A stretch of 64,000 nucleotides of DNA from Campanula takesimana (GCA_026119855.1 JAOWBW010000086.1:1020407-1084406), one strand, 5' to 3'. Positions 32,277-43,717 are shown, counted from the stretch's first letter. Numbers and translations: made by a program. Notes: generated by a model not told the origin, from the sequence alone.

Positions 32277-33260
32277 CTAATAGTATTAGCTAATAGTATT
32301 AGTTACTATATAGGGTAACTATTATAGTTAAATACTATAGTTAACTAATACTTATAATAGTAATAGTTACTATAATAGGTAACTAATATAGTAACTAATA
32401 CTTATAATAGTAATAGTTACTATAATAAATAACTATTATAGTTAACTACTATAGTAACTAATACTTATAATAGTAATAGTTACTATAATAGGTAACTAAT
32501 ATAGTTAACTACTATAGTAACTAATACTTATAATAGTAATAGTTACTATAATAAGTAACTATAATAATAGTTAACTATATACTTATAATAGTAATAGTTA
32601 CTATAATATGTAAATATTATAGTTAACTACTATACTAACTAATACTTATAATAGTAATAGGTACTATAATAGGTAACTAATATAGTTAACTATACTATAG
32701 TAACTAATACTTATTATAGTAATAGTTAACTATTATAGTTAACTATTACTACCTACGTCCCAGAGTAAGAGTCCTACTTTCTATTTTGGTACGTCAAAGA
32801 GTAAAAGTCTTTTAGAGTAAAAGTCTTTTTCCTAAAATGACAAAGAATCTTTACTATTCATCTCAGTCATTCTCTCTCCTACTTTACGTTTATACTCATA
32901 AAATCAATCAACTTATTATTCACTCCCACTCATTATCTCTCCTAATTGACTTTTACACTTACAATATTTACTTTACTTCCATCATTTTTTAATTTCCGTG
33001 TAAATGGGAGATATGACTCTTACTCCGGGACGGAGGGAGTAATATTTAACTATTATAACTAACTAATACTATTAATACTATTAGTTAATTATAATAGTTA
33101 AATATAATTGTTAACTATAATAGTTACTATATAAGTTAATTATTATTATTAATAGTATTAGTTAATCATAATTGTTACAATATATATTAACTATTACTAT
33201 TAATTATATTATTTAATCATAATAGTTACTATATATGTTAACTATTACTATTAATACCAT
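32277..33260. repeat. Low-complexity tandem repeat ACTATAATAGGTAACTA in the Helitron
   Basis: Units of about 60 bp built from AGTTACTATAATA, TAGTTAACTA and TAATACTTATAATAG repeat from 32277 to 32748. After a nested MITE, degenerate versions continue at 33042-33260. The words are self-complementary, so the array can form extended hairpins. Confidence 0.85.
32749..33039. mobile_element. Stowaway-type MITE nested in the Helitron
   Basis: 291 bp, CTACCTACGTCCCAGAGTAA ... TTACTCCGGGACGGAGGGAG with TA flanks, splitting the Helitron's tandem array. Confidence 0.85.
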
Positions 33261-33498
33261 TAGGTTTTTTGAAATATTCATACAACAGACTTAAATGTAC
33301 TTCTAAATTAATTAAAAAATATATTTATTATAACTATGTACAACCAAAGCTATGAAAATGTTTTGATTAATTTAAAATATACATATATTTTTAAATAAAA
33401 TTATTATGTTAATTTATCAATTAACAACATCAAAAAAGGAAAATACAAAAAAACATTAACGGAATAGATTCCCGTGCAGAGCACGGGTTACCTACTAG

Positions 33499-34518
33499 TA
33501 AAAAATGAATAAAGTAAACTTAATCCATCCTTTAAACGAGTCCAATAATATCATATGCTCGGACTGAGGAGGTTATTTAAAGCCGTAGAACTGGTGTACT
33601 TAAGCAATTATTAGGCAGTCAATTAATCCCAATCTACAAGGGAGATTAGATTAATACTACTACTCCCTCCGGTTCAAAATATTTGTCGCTTTTGAGCAAT
33701 TTTTTTGGTCTAAAATAATTGTCACTTTTAAGTAAAAACAATTAAAATTCCTTATTTACCCTTGCATTGGAAGTTGTTTTACTTTATTAATTGACTTAGT
33801 GAGTGTAATAATGTAAGAAAGTTGAACAATAAATAAGGGTAAGCATGGAACTTTCACCATTAATATGCCTTAATAATTGCATTTCTTAATCTTTGTGAAA
33901 AGTCAAAAAACGACAGTTATTTTGGACCGGAGGGAGTACTTGCTAATATGCAATTAAAGTTGCATTGGTAGGTGGAATAGATTGATTATTTCTTTTTGTC
34001 ATTCTATGATTTGTCTTTGGATCACTTTCTTATTTATATGACTAGGTCTAGAGAAAGCTTTTGTCTTTTACAAAAATTAAAGTACCAACTCCCACTTGAG
34101 CTTACTTTCTTGAAAAATTATTCTAAATTATTTAACCTAGATTTTTTTTTTTAATCTTTATTCAATAAATGTGTTGTTTATTTATCTTGAATTAATTAAG
34201 ACAGAAATTTCCAAAACCAATGCCTAGAATGAAAGCTAAGTCTTTGAAAGGGTTGATGCTTAATTAGATTAAGGCATCTGTCCTCTCCTTTGCTTGGCTC
34301 TTCAAAGCTTCTAAATTCTTACTGTATTATTCTTTTGTTGGGGCTTGGTTAGATGTCATTTTATTTATTTATATTTTTTTTAATTAGTTAAGTATATGTT
34401 TGTTGGACTATTGCATTGCAATTGAAGGGGAAAATGGGATCAAGTTTGAAGATGCATAATTGATAAGGAGATTCACAATTAGGCCTATCTCCAAGTCAGA
34501 ACATTGCTAGTGTTAATT
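33499..34518. mobile_element. Spacer with a Stowaway-type MITE at 33663-33936
   Basis: The MITE is 274 bp, CTCCCTCCGGTTCAAAAT ... TTTTGGACCGGAGGGAG, flanked by TA. It is the same subfamily as 55608-55844. The rest of the spacer (33937-34518) is AT-rich with no gene seen. Confidence 0.7.
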
Positions 34519-34721
34519 TAGGGCTCGTCTGATACACAGTTTTTAAAATGGATATTTTTTAAAATAGAACTTTTTTTTTACGCTACTATTTGGAGCGGCT
34601 AAAAAGGGCTAAGATTTTTAAAAAGCTCTACTAAAAAACTCTCTATTGAGACTTTAATTAACAAAAAACTGATTTTTTTTTTAATTCATTTTGAACGCAC
34701 CGCTCTACCAAACAAGCCCTA
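34519..34721. mobile_element. hAT-like MITE
   Basis: 203 bp, TAGGGCTCGTCTG ... CAAACAAGCCCTA inverted ends. Flanking 8-mers TGTTAATT and AGTTATTT agree at 6 of 8 positions. Confidence 0.6.
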
Positions 34722-34818
34722 AGTTATTTATTATTTATGAAATTTCCTGAAAACACCGTCTACTAAATAAATAGTAAAAATACTCGATGTACATATATGA
34801 AGATGTGAACAAAATGGT

Positions 34819-35400
34819 TGTTAGTAAATCAGACCCAATAGATAAATTATAATGAACGCAAATCAACACAGAATATACGTGGTTCACTAATCTCTATTGG
34901 CTACCTCCACAGGCAAAGGAAAACAAATATTATTATGGCGGAGAAACAATTACAAGAAGATAATCACTCTGATCTATGTTTGCATGAACTTTGATCACAA
35001 AGTTCCTAGCAATGCAAATCCCTAGATCTATAATCACTGATCGCTGTCTCCATGTCAATTGAATTACGCACAAAACAAATACTACTTTATGGCTAGTATT
35101 TATTGAGATTTAGAGACCTAAACCAGAAGATAGAAGGAGTCCTAAATCAAATTCCTAAATGACTTGATTTACTTTCTACGCAAGCCAGAACAGTGCCAGA
35201 ATTCGGAATAGCCCGAACTCACTTGATCCGCCCGGGTCTTGGACATGGTCCGCCCGGATCTCGGTCATGGTCCGCCCGGGGCTTGGTCATGGTCCGGCAG
35301 GACCTCATCATGTCCGACCGGATCTCCCAAAACACCCGACCAGACCTTCTTCACTGCTGCTGCACTTCTTTTTCTTCCTCAAAATCACTTTGCTCTAACA
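34819..35400 (-). repeat. Solo LTR of the copia family seen at 6435
   Basis: 582 bp, TGTTAGTAAATC ... TTTGCTCTAACA on the plus strand, flanked by a perfect 5-bp duplication ATGGT (34814-34818, 35401-35405). Its reverse complement matches the LTRs at 6435-6846 and 8353/13056-13368. No internal region remains, so it arose by LTR-LTR recombination. It is longer than its relatives because of a GC-rich tandem patch at 35227-35330. Confidence 0.93.
35227..35330 (-). repeat. 22-bp GC-rich tandem repeat in the solo LTR
   Basis: About five units of TCCGCCCGGRTCTYGGTCATGG-like sequence (two later copies diverged to TCCGGCAGG and TCCGACCGG). The patch is absent from the two LTRs of the same family at 6.4-13.4 kb. 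Confidence 0.85.
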
Positions 35401-35405
35401 ATGGT

Positions 35406-35749
35406 ATATGCTCAAAATTAACCAAACCTTAATGGTGAATAGTAAAATTAACCCAAAGATGCTCCTTTGGCTTACATTAATAAGGATTAATGTTTGGGTG
35501 TCAACTAAAGTTTTACCTTAGGTAATTAAAAGAAAAAATGCTTAATATAAAAAATTGTTCACGCATTCTATTAGTATGAGGTATTTTGACTCTATTAGTA
35601 TGAGGTCTTTTGAGAGAGATTCAAAAAGAAATCCGTATAGATGGACCAAAGCGGGCAATAAATGTAGATTGAATAGAGTGATCGCGGTCTCAACAATTAA
35701 TACTATAGATATAATTCAATTGTCAAGCTGCCATAGTTGTTTTATACTC

Positions 35750-35812
<63 letters not shown>

Positions 35813-37236
35813 CTAAAAAATGAATGTAATTTTTGTAAATTGCTTTGTTCTTAAATGTTTTTTACTAATTATTTTCTACTTATTATTTTATATTTTCAAA
35901 ATTAAGTATTTAAAATGTGAATAACAAAAATATATATGCACTTTATCATTAATTATTTAAAAGGTGATCATTTCCTAAATAAAATTTCTTGAACATTTTT
36001 TTAAGGAGATAGATAAAAGCAATAATTTGTCATCTTTAAGTAATTCCTGTTGGTAACATATATTACCTCTGTCCCATTTTGAAGTTCAAAATTTTCGATT
36101 TTGCTTGTCCCATTTTAACTTTAAACCCTAAAAAAACAAGTTTATTATACTTCTTTATTTATGGACTCCATATGTTATACTCCCTCTGTCCCTAAATGAG
36201 TGTCAATTTTCAAAAAAATTTTGTCCCTAAATGAGTGTCTTTTTTTAACATAACTTTTTCCCTAAACGTTTTTTTTCGAAAAAAATTAACCGGTTTCTTT
36301 ATACGTGCAAAACTAAACGTTTGGAAAGGAGATTACAAGATTATATATGAATCGTTGTTACCAAATTGTTCAAAAAGTTGAGATTTTCAGTGTCCCTTAA
36401 AATGAAATTTGGACACTCATTTAGGGACAGATGTAGTACTTACAATAATTATCCACTAATTATTTTATACCACGCTTTCTCTCTTCTAACAAACCATCTA
36501 TTCTCACAACACATCACATTTTTCACTTTTTAAAAAAAAAAAAAAATTATGTCAAACCTATTTTTTTAATTAAGTTTAAAATGAGATGAAAGTAGTCCTC
36601 AGTCAAATGTGAACTATTTTCATGACCGCAGGGAATGAGCCCACCAATCGAAATAATTTATTGCCTTTGAAAAATAAAGCTAGTGCATTTGCAATATATT
36701 CATACACCCTCGTTCACACCTACAATTTCTTCCCCATTAATTTCGTATTGTTCATGTTCACATTAATATTTTCTTCTAATTGCAACTAACAAAAGTTAGT
36801 ACACTTAATTAATTTATTCTAATTGCAAAAACGTTAATTAATATACATAACCAACTTTTCCGGCCATTTTGTAGTCCAACAAAAGAGATAGTAGAACCCT
36901 AAAAGCTAACTAATTCCACTATGTTGTGTTTGGTCACAAATTCCATTTTGGAGTATCCTTTGACTTTTTAACTTATGTTCTGGCGTTGCAACAGTGTGAT
37001 TTCAGCTACGTTGACTCTTGTTTGACTTTGACTTTGAATATAATTTAATTTAATTTAATTTAATTTACTCATTTCATCTAACCATCTCCAATACGGCTTC
37101 TTTATTGACTATCATGTTTGAATGTAATACCCAAAATAGACTTCAATTTGCCAAGTGCCTGTCCTACACACCACACTTTTAGGAACTAGTCAATTGCAAA
37201 GTTAATCATCTATCTATTCCAAAACAAAAATAAACA
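35406..37236. other. AT-rich spacer with (AT)n, a Stowaway MITE and (TTTAA)n
   Basis: No gene. (AT)n runs from 35754 to 35808; frames crossing it are artefacts. A MITE at 36180-36436 (CTCCCTCTGTCCCTAAATGA ... TAGGGACAGATGTAG, TA flanks) is well formed, and a partial relative starts near 36064. A TTTAA pentamer repeat is at 37038-37066. Confidence 0.65.
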
Positions 37237-37715
37237 CTCCCTCCGTCCCCTAACTATTTGCACAAAATGAGTTTTGCATGGGAATTAAATGATGAATAGT
37301 AGTTGTCCCCTAACTATTTGCACTGGCGAATCTAGACCCCCCTAAAATTTTCTTTTCAGGGGTCAATATAGTAAATTCGAAAATTGTAAAAGGTAAATTT
37401 GTAAAAATTATAGAAGTCAGGGGGGGTCGAAGTACCCTCCTCAAAGGGCCTAGATCCGCCACTGTTTGCACAAAATGAGTTTTGCATGAGAATTAAATGA
37501 TGAATAGTAGTTGTTGTGAGTGTGAAAAGTGGAATATGAGAGAGAAAGTGAGGTAGAGAATAGTAGGTTGATTGGTGTTGTGAGTATAAAAGTAAAGTAG
37601 GAGAGAGAATGAGTGAGATGAATAGTAAAGATTATTTGTCATTTTAGGAAAGTGTGACTTATCAATGGGACACCCAAAATGACAATTTGTACACATAGTT
37701 ATGGGACGGAGGGAG
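37237..37715. mobile_element. Stowaway-type MITE with internal duplication and a nested small element
   Basis: CTCCCTCCGTCCCC ... ATGGGACGGAGGGAG. The first ~60 bp (CCCCTAACTATTTGCAC onward) is partly duplicated at 37304-37320 and 37465-37512 around the nested element at 37321-37464. Confidence 0.75.
37321..37464. mobile_element. Small TIR element (CACTG ends)
   Basis: 144 bp, CACTGGCGAATCTAGAC ... CTAGATCCGCCACTG, flanked by TTTG on both sides. The CACTG end and short duplication suggest a CACTA-type MITE. Confidence 0.6.
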
Positions 37716-39250
37716 TATTTATAAAAAAATAGAATTTATGTTAATAGTAATTTCTTTTTAATATTTATGTTGGGACCAATGGAGTGTATATTTTTTAATT
37801 TTGTTTGAAACAATAACAGTTAATTTAAAATCCAATCTCGGGGTTTGGTTGGCTTCATTTTTCATTTTTAGGTGTCACAAATAGATTTGAATTTTGCCAA
37901 TGAGCTGTGACTTACATGATATAAACTATTCCCTTCCTCACCTCTTATTGTAGGAAAAAGTTGATTTTTTTGTTAAAAATAAATTGATTTTTGTGTAGTC
38001 AGTCTCGGTCTCTGATAAAATCAAATGCTAATACTCTCTCCTGTCTCATTTCAAATTGCAAAATTTATCATTTTAATTGTTTCATAGAAATTGCAAAATC
38101 TAAAAATAGAAAGTTTTTACGCACTTGCATACTCACATCAACTAACCCACTAACTATTGTCTACCCCCACTTTCTCTCTTTTACCAAACTATCTACACTC
38201 ACAACACATCATTTTTTCCATTATTTCTTTAATTTTCGTGTAAAGACGGTTTTATGCGATTTGAAATGGAGCGGTCGGAGTATAATGGAAGACCATTAAT
38301 GCTGAAGCTGAGAGGGGAATCAAAGGAGGTGACAATGGAGTGAACGTAATGCCCTTAGCCATTTTTCTTACTCGTCGTCCAGAACCAGAATGCTTTGATC
38401 CAACTATTGTCTAATTCCTCTTTAAATATTTACAAATTGTTTTTGAAAATATTTTTTTGGTACATCAATCATAATTATTTAAAACTTAATGAGGAAAAAT
38501 TAAATTTCATAAAATTTTGAGAGTATCAAAACTAAAACGAGATTAACTTTTAGAAATAGTATTAGAATACACTCTCCGTCCATCCTAAAATGATAGTCGC
38601 ATTTCCCTTTTTTTTGTCATAAAAAATTAATCTCATTTTCAAAATTAAAGTCTTAAAATCACTTAATTTCGAAACTTATAAATTAATTTGAAAATATTTA
38701 AAAATACACGATGAATTAAATTTGAGACGAAAGTATATATTTGTTAATTTAAAATAGAACACACCTATGTACTCTTCTAAACTAAATTTTCAGTTAGGAA
38801 GGAACAAATTTTGTAATGACCCGAGCCTTGGAAACCCGGCCCGCTACATTAGCATAACAAATTGGCCCACTGAGCACAAATAATTGGGTCCACTTAGCTT
38901 ACTACAGGCCCACCCAATAAGTGGAGACTTGTATATTACAATCAAAGTCCATATCTTTGGGATGGGGGATTTCAGAAATTTGGTTGTTTAACTATTTGGG
39001 GATACCTTTCAAATAGACATCATGTATGTTTTTTTTTTTAATTTTTTTTTTTTTTTGTAAAGGCTTATAGGTGAGGCGAAGTAACATACAAAGTAAATAT
39101 TCTTAAAAAAGGAAAAAATATTTTTATTTTACCGGGGGTACTATTACTAACTGGGACTGGGAATATTCATTTGACACTCGCAGGCTTAAGGGTTTTTTTT
39201 TTTAAGAAATCTTTTGAACAGCTGGAAGTTGATTAATGTAACATCGTAAG
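37716..39250. other. AT-rich spacer with a Stowaway MITE at 38034-38280
   Basis: The MITE reads CTCTCTCCTGTCTCATTTC ... GAAATGGAGCGGTCGGAG with TA flanks. A half element starts near 38572. From 38810 to 39250 there is non-repetitive DNA without a recognisable gene. Confidence 0.55.
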
Positions 39251-40005
39251 TAAGGGCTGTTTGGTAAAGCTGAAAATTAAGCTCTGAAAATGTAGAGCTG
39301 AAAAAGTAGAGCTGAAATCATTAAGTTGCTGAATTTTGTAAGACTTCAGTTTGTTTGGTACTGACAAACTAAATACATCTGAATTTAATCAAAATTGTAG
39401 ACAAACACTCAAAAATTAGTCTCATCTCTTTCATTTGATTATTCTTTTTGTTTATCCTCAAAAAAAAATAGTCATATTTTTAAAATAAATAATTATAATT
39501 GAAAAATATTATTTGTCAAATTATCTTTTATTTAGACCGACAATGATAATATTTGAACAATCTTTTATTGGTACTTTTATTTGTCCCGCATTAATAAAGT
39601 TCATCTTCACTATTTTGATCAATTTTATTAAACTTTGACAAAAAAAAATTAATAAAAATTAATTATGTTACTCAAGTAAAATATTATCAAAATTTAAAAT
39701 ATAAAAATAATTTTATTTTAATTTTATCATATTTAATCTGTAGAATAAATAAAATATTACAACAAAAGAAAGTAACATTAAATAAACAAAAATGTTGATG
39801 AGTGGGTTTGAACCCATTCCCTTTTTCTATCGTACCTCCTCTTACCTTGTTAAGACTTGCCATACTAGCTTAAAATTAATAGCTTATTTTAAGACAATCT
39901 TAATAATTTAAGTGATTAAAATTTCTCTTACCAAACAAGCTTAATTTTTTAATCTCTTAAAGTGTTCCAAATTAAGAGCTTAATTGGGTTACCAAACAGA
40001 CCCTA
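39251..40005 (+). mobile_element. Non-autonomous hAT-like element, copy B
   Basis: TAAGGGCTGTTTGGTAA at the left and TTACCAAACAGACCCTA at the right are imperfect inverted ends. The body matches the reverse complement of 2688-3311, including GATGAGTGGGTTTGAACCCA. No clear duplication and no ORF. Confidence 0.65.
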
Positions 40006-40190
40006 ACATGCTGTCAAATTTATCCAAATTGTTAACCATTAGTTTTTTTAATTTTCGACAGCCGACAGGTGTTGTTAACCATTAGTTAAAGTTTAATAAA
40101 AGTAATGAAAATCTTAAAAAACATAAGTAAATTAATAATGACATTTGAAACTTAACGGGGATTTACCAACACCTTTAAAAAAAATTACTA

Positions 40191-40459
40191 TTCGTCCCGG
40201 AGTAAAAGTCATACCTCCCATTTGCACGGAGATTAAGAAATAGTGGAAGTAAAGTAAGTGTTGTGAGTGTAAAAGTAAAGTAGAAGAGAGAATGCGTGTG
40301 ATGGAATAGAAACTTGGTTAGTGCTGTGAGTATAAAAGTAAAGTAGGAGAGACAATGAGTGGGATGAATAGTAAATATTCTTTGCCATTTAGGAAAGCGA
40401 CTCTTACTCTGGGACGTATCAAAATAGAAAATAAGACTCTTACTCTGGGACGGAAGAAG
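40191..40459. mobile_element. Stowaway-type MITE
   Basis: 269 bp, TTCGTCCCGGAGTAAAAG ... TTACTCTGGGACGGAAGAAG, TA on both sides; related to 32749-33039. Confidence 0.75.
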
Positions 40460-40568
40460 TATAATTTTTCATGACAACTGAAAAAAATAATAAAAAATAT
40501 TGATATTAGTAAGAACATTCTGAATATTTTTCAAGTAAATTAAGAAGTTAAATTTCATTTTCTTAGTT

Positions 40569-40701
40569 TTTTTTTTTGAAATTCTAAACCACCTAATTCA
40601 ATTCTAGCCAGCAGGGAGAATCGAACCCAAACCTCTACGACGGAGAGACTTAAACCTGCTCAAGATGCCGTTTGGGCACAAGCCTTTTGGCAAATTTCAC
40701 C
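40569..40701 (-). mobile_element. SINE (same family as at 30012)
   Basis: Minus strand: box A-like GTGCCCAAACGGC, box B GGTTCGATTCTCC, then TCTAGAATTTC-type 3' sequence and an A-tail (T-run at 40569-40577 on the plus strand). Flanked by TTCTTAGTT at 40560-40568 and 40702-40710. Confidence 0.82.
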
Positions 40702-40791
40702 TTCTTAGTTAAGAAATCAAGTAAAAATAAATTAATTAATCTATTCATATCCTGTTGGACGGATGAAGTACACTATTTCCATCGGTTTAAA

Positions 40792-41228
40792 TAAGGATGA
40801 CAATTTGTCCGAACTCGATCCGTATTCGGGACAATCCGCTCCACAACGGGGCGGGTTTGGTAATATTTTTCAAAATCCAACGGGTTACGGGGCGGGTTTG
40901 GTAACACACCCCAACCCGCGGGTCACCACCCTGCCCCGTATACTAAAGCATGCTTCTATTTACTGTAATGTCCCAATACACTCCTTCATATTTTGCGTGG
41001 TTATTGTTGATTTTAATTTCATCTCTACTTGCAGCATATGTAATACGTCTTTCTCATTTTCTAATGTTAATTTATGATGTTAATTTCATCCATAAAATTG
41101 TGTTTTTATGGAACGGGGCGGGTACGGGTTCAACACCATACGGGGCGGGTTTGGTAACAGGAGTATTCATTGAGGGCGGGTTTGGTTATGAGCAAACCTG
41201 CTCCGTATCCGCCCCGTTGCCATCCCTA
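40792..41228. mobile_element. hAT MITE with perfect 8-bp target duplication
   Basis: 437 bp, TAAGGATGACAA ... TTGCCATCCCTA, flanked by GGTTTAAA (40784-40791, 41229-41236). CGGGGCGGGTTTGGTAA recurs at both ends of the element. No transposase; open frames across it are short and domain-free. Confidence 0.88.
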
Positions 41229-41288
41229 GGTTTAAATCATATGGGCCATTGTCAACAACAAAATGGATAACAGTAAAACATGAGTTGG

Positions 41289-43127
41289 TTTTGGGGGAAA
41301 CTAGTTCCTCCATAAATAAAACAAAGCACAAATAAAAGATAGGTGATCAACATGAGCAAGCATATAAATGATAGGAATCACGAAATTAAAAGATATCTCC
41401 GTCTTTAATTCAAATATCATGAGTCAAAATTTGATAAGGTAAATCGCACACCTACAAATTAAACCTGGACTAGGTTCTAAAAATATGTAGCTAGGGCAAG
41501 TCCAGAGTCGATCCACGAAGAACGGTTATTTATTTACGAACAGTCACTTGACCAGATTGGGGGAAAATTATAATTATTAAATCCTAAGAACATAAATTAA
41601 ACTAAATATGAACAAAAACAATAATTAAAGAATACTTCAGATTTGTTTCTGTCCTCACCTTTTTAATCAATTATCATCGGTACATCAATTCACTTTTAAC
41701 CCTATTCACTTGATCCGAGATTTATTTCAATCTCTGTTCCTTCTTTCAGAATAGTTACTAGCAGTGGCACACTCACTAGAAACCCTAATTAATAATTTAA
41801 TCTAACTGGCACAGTATAGATCGCAAAATTAATTGATGAACGATTTAAGAAACATAAATCAAGAACACTTTCTACAATTATTTCATATAGATAATTGCTT
41901 AATTTTACCCTAATCACAATTTACCATGGCACATGCATAAATCATGAAATTGCTACGGTGAAAACCCTAATTCTGGCACAGAACAGAGAATTCTAGCAAA
42001 GATCCAATCACAAAGATAAATAAATTGATCAGGTTTATAAACCCTAGCAACGGATCTAGAATTAAGAACAAGTAAAATTATGAATAGAAATCAAATTGTG
42101 AAAAGAAAATTACCTCAAATTGACAAAAGATGGTTCAAGATTCAAACCCAAAGTTTGGGTTTTAGTTCCTCATATGGAACTTTGAAATCTCCATGAAAAA
42201 GAAATATAAAACCTAATCTAAAATTGTGGAAGTCTAGAATACAAAAACAAAACTAAAAAAAAAAACCTAGTTTTCATATCTAGGGAAGTCCTCAATTAAT
42301 AAGGAATAAAAAGAAAATAAAAATAAAGCAAAAACAGGCAAAAATAAGCTTCCCAGCCGGTCCACGCGCCATGACGCGCCCCCACTCTCGCCACTCGCCG
42401 CTGACGCACCAGCTCGCCGCGCACCTGGTAGATGCGTTTTATCCAATCCGCTTTGCCGAAAGCGCGCCTGCTATATGCGCCTCTCCCCTCCTTGCTCCAC
42501 CAGGCGGGCCGGCTTGTAGACGATCTGGTTTGGGCCGCTTTTATCCAATCCGCTTGCCGAAAGCGCGCTGCTATATGCGCCTCTTCCCCTTCCTTGCTTG
42601 TTGGGCACCAGATCTGGGCCGGCTTGCTGGACTGATCTGGTTTGGGCCGCTACATGGATTTCGCTGGAGTTAATCTTGGGCATTTACATTTAAATTCCAT
42701 TTTTGAGTTTCTTTTGAATAATAAAATATCTAATTTGGGTAAAAATATTAAAATACTAAAATAACCCCCAAATTACAATTAAACCCCAAAAATACATAAT
42801 TGCCCAAAATTACATAAAATCTAACTAAAATACATAAAATAATTATTTTAAGCTCATAAGACCCTAAGAATAAAGTGTATCAAATCCGTCTCATCAAATT
42901 CCCCCACACATTAAATACACAAAAAACGAAGGATTTTGCTAAAAATAAGCCTAGAAAGTACCCAATAAACGAGCACAAAAACTCATTCATCAAGTCCACT
43001 TTTTAACTCTTTAACCCTAAGCCTTAAACCCTAAAGGGCCTAAACCCTAAACCCTAAACTTTAACCCCTATAAAAACATGTTTTTTTTATAACTTATGGA
43101 GAAACTAGTTTCCCCAAAATTTTCTCG
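41289..43127. mobile_element. MITE with telomere-like core, apparently split by a ~1.7-kb insert
   Basis: The left edge GGGGGAAACTAGTTCCTCC (about 41295) and right edge TATGGAGAAACTAGTTTCCCC (about 43097) match the two ends of the compact 150-bp MITE at 52186-52336. Right of centre is a CCCTAAACCCTAAA block (43013-43073), like the GGGTTTAGGG core of the compact copy. The intervening 41316 to ~42990 is foreign: unclassified, with motifs typical of plant retroelement leaders and a GC-rich tandem repeat. Boundaries of the insert are not resolved. Confidence 0.5.
42433..42652. repeat. GC-rich ~108-bp tandem duplication
   Basis: TTTTATCCAATCCGCTTTGC ... GGTTTGGGCCGC (from 42436) is followed by a second copy from about 42540, ending GGTTTGGGCCGC at 42652. 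Both contain CCGAAAGCGCGC and CTATATGCGCCTCT. It lies in otherwise AT-rich DNA; open frames here reflect GC content only. Confidence 0.85.
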
Positions 43128-43225
43128 TAAAACATAACTAGTCCGTTCGTTTAAATTTTTCCTTTTTTCAGAACGTGATTAAAAAGTGTAATTAAAGTAA
43201 ATATTGTGAATATGTAATGGATTTA

Positions 43226-43407
43226 GAATAATACTAGGGGCACAAAAAAGTTACAAAATCTTGTTCACAAAATCCTATGTGTAATGATTTTATTGGTGTT
43301 TTTAATTAGAGTGTGGTGGGTCTATTATCGATGCAACCAATAAAATATCGTCACTTTATTTTGTGAGCATGATTTTGTAACCTTATTTTTTGCCCCTAGA
43401 ATTGCTC
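43226..43407. mobile_element. Mutator-like MITE, copy 1
   Basis: 182 bp, GAATAATACTAGGGGCAC ... CCCCTAGAATTGCTC, flanked by ATGGATTTA / ATGAATTTA (9 bp, one mismatch). The same-length sister copy is at 48162-48343. Confidence 0.75.
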
Positions 43408-43600
43408 ATGAATTTAAGGGTAAAAGTAAAGAAAGTAAAATTTGTTAATGATGAGACAACTATAATGAGAATTTTAATTGGTATGGACGGAGTATAGACT
43501 TTTCAAAGGATAATGCTGTAATTTGCTATTCACTCCGGTCTAAAATAACGGTCGCTTTTGGCCATTTCACACATAATATTAAGGAATGCAATGATGATGA

Positions 43601-43717
43601 GATGTGTCCGAGCTCGGTAGGACCCACAAAAAATTTAAAATTATTTTAGTCGCACAGATGATGTGTCCGAGCTCGGTAGGACCCACAAAAAATTAAAATC
43701 ATTTTAGTCATACAGAT
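43601..43717. repeat. Two 59-bp direct repeats with CCGAGCTCGG palindromes, upstream of the DUF668 gene
   Basis: GATGTGTCCGAGCTCGGTAG occurs at 43601 and 43660 followed by GACCCACAAAAAATT and a TTTTAGTC tail in both. The perfect 10-bp palindrome CCGAGCTCGG is at 43608-43617 and 43667-43676. It lies about 515 bp upstream of the start codon and could be promoter-proximal regulatory sequence or a short tandem repeat without function. Confidence 0.7.

Larger units (their letters stand above)
32139..33498 (+). mobile_element. Complete non-autonomous Helitron
   Basis: Starts TCTATATATATATATTAAAG directly after an A (32138) and ends with hairpin CCCGTGC-AGA-GCACGGG (33471-33487), 11 nt and CTAG (33495-33498), followed by T. 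Insertion between A and T without duplication is the Helitron rule. The hairpin arms are identical to those at 2643-2659, so both belong to one family. The 1,360-bp interior holds AT-rich tandem repeats and a nested Stowaway, with no Rep/helicase gene. Confidence 0.9.

Noticed and set aside
35555..35854. 99-codon frame with poly-Tyr/Ile
   Set aside because: Produced by the (AT)n microsatellite.
42371..42683. Overlapping ~100-, 67- and 70-codon frames on both strands
   Set aside because: GC-rich tandem duplication lowers stop-codon frequency; the repeated segment explains the frames and no domain is visible.
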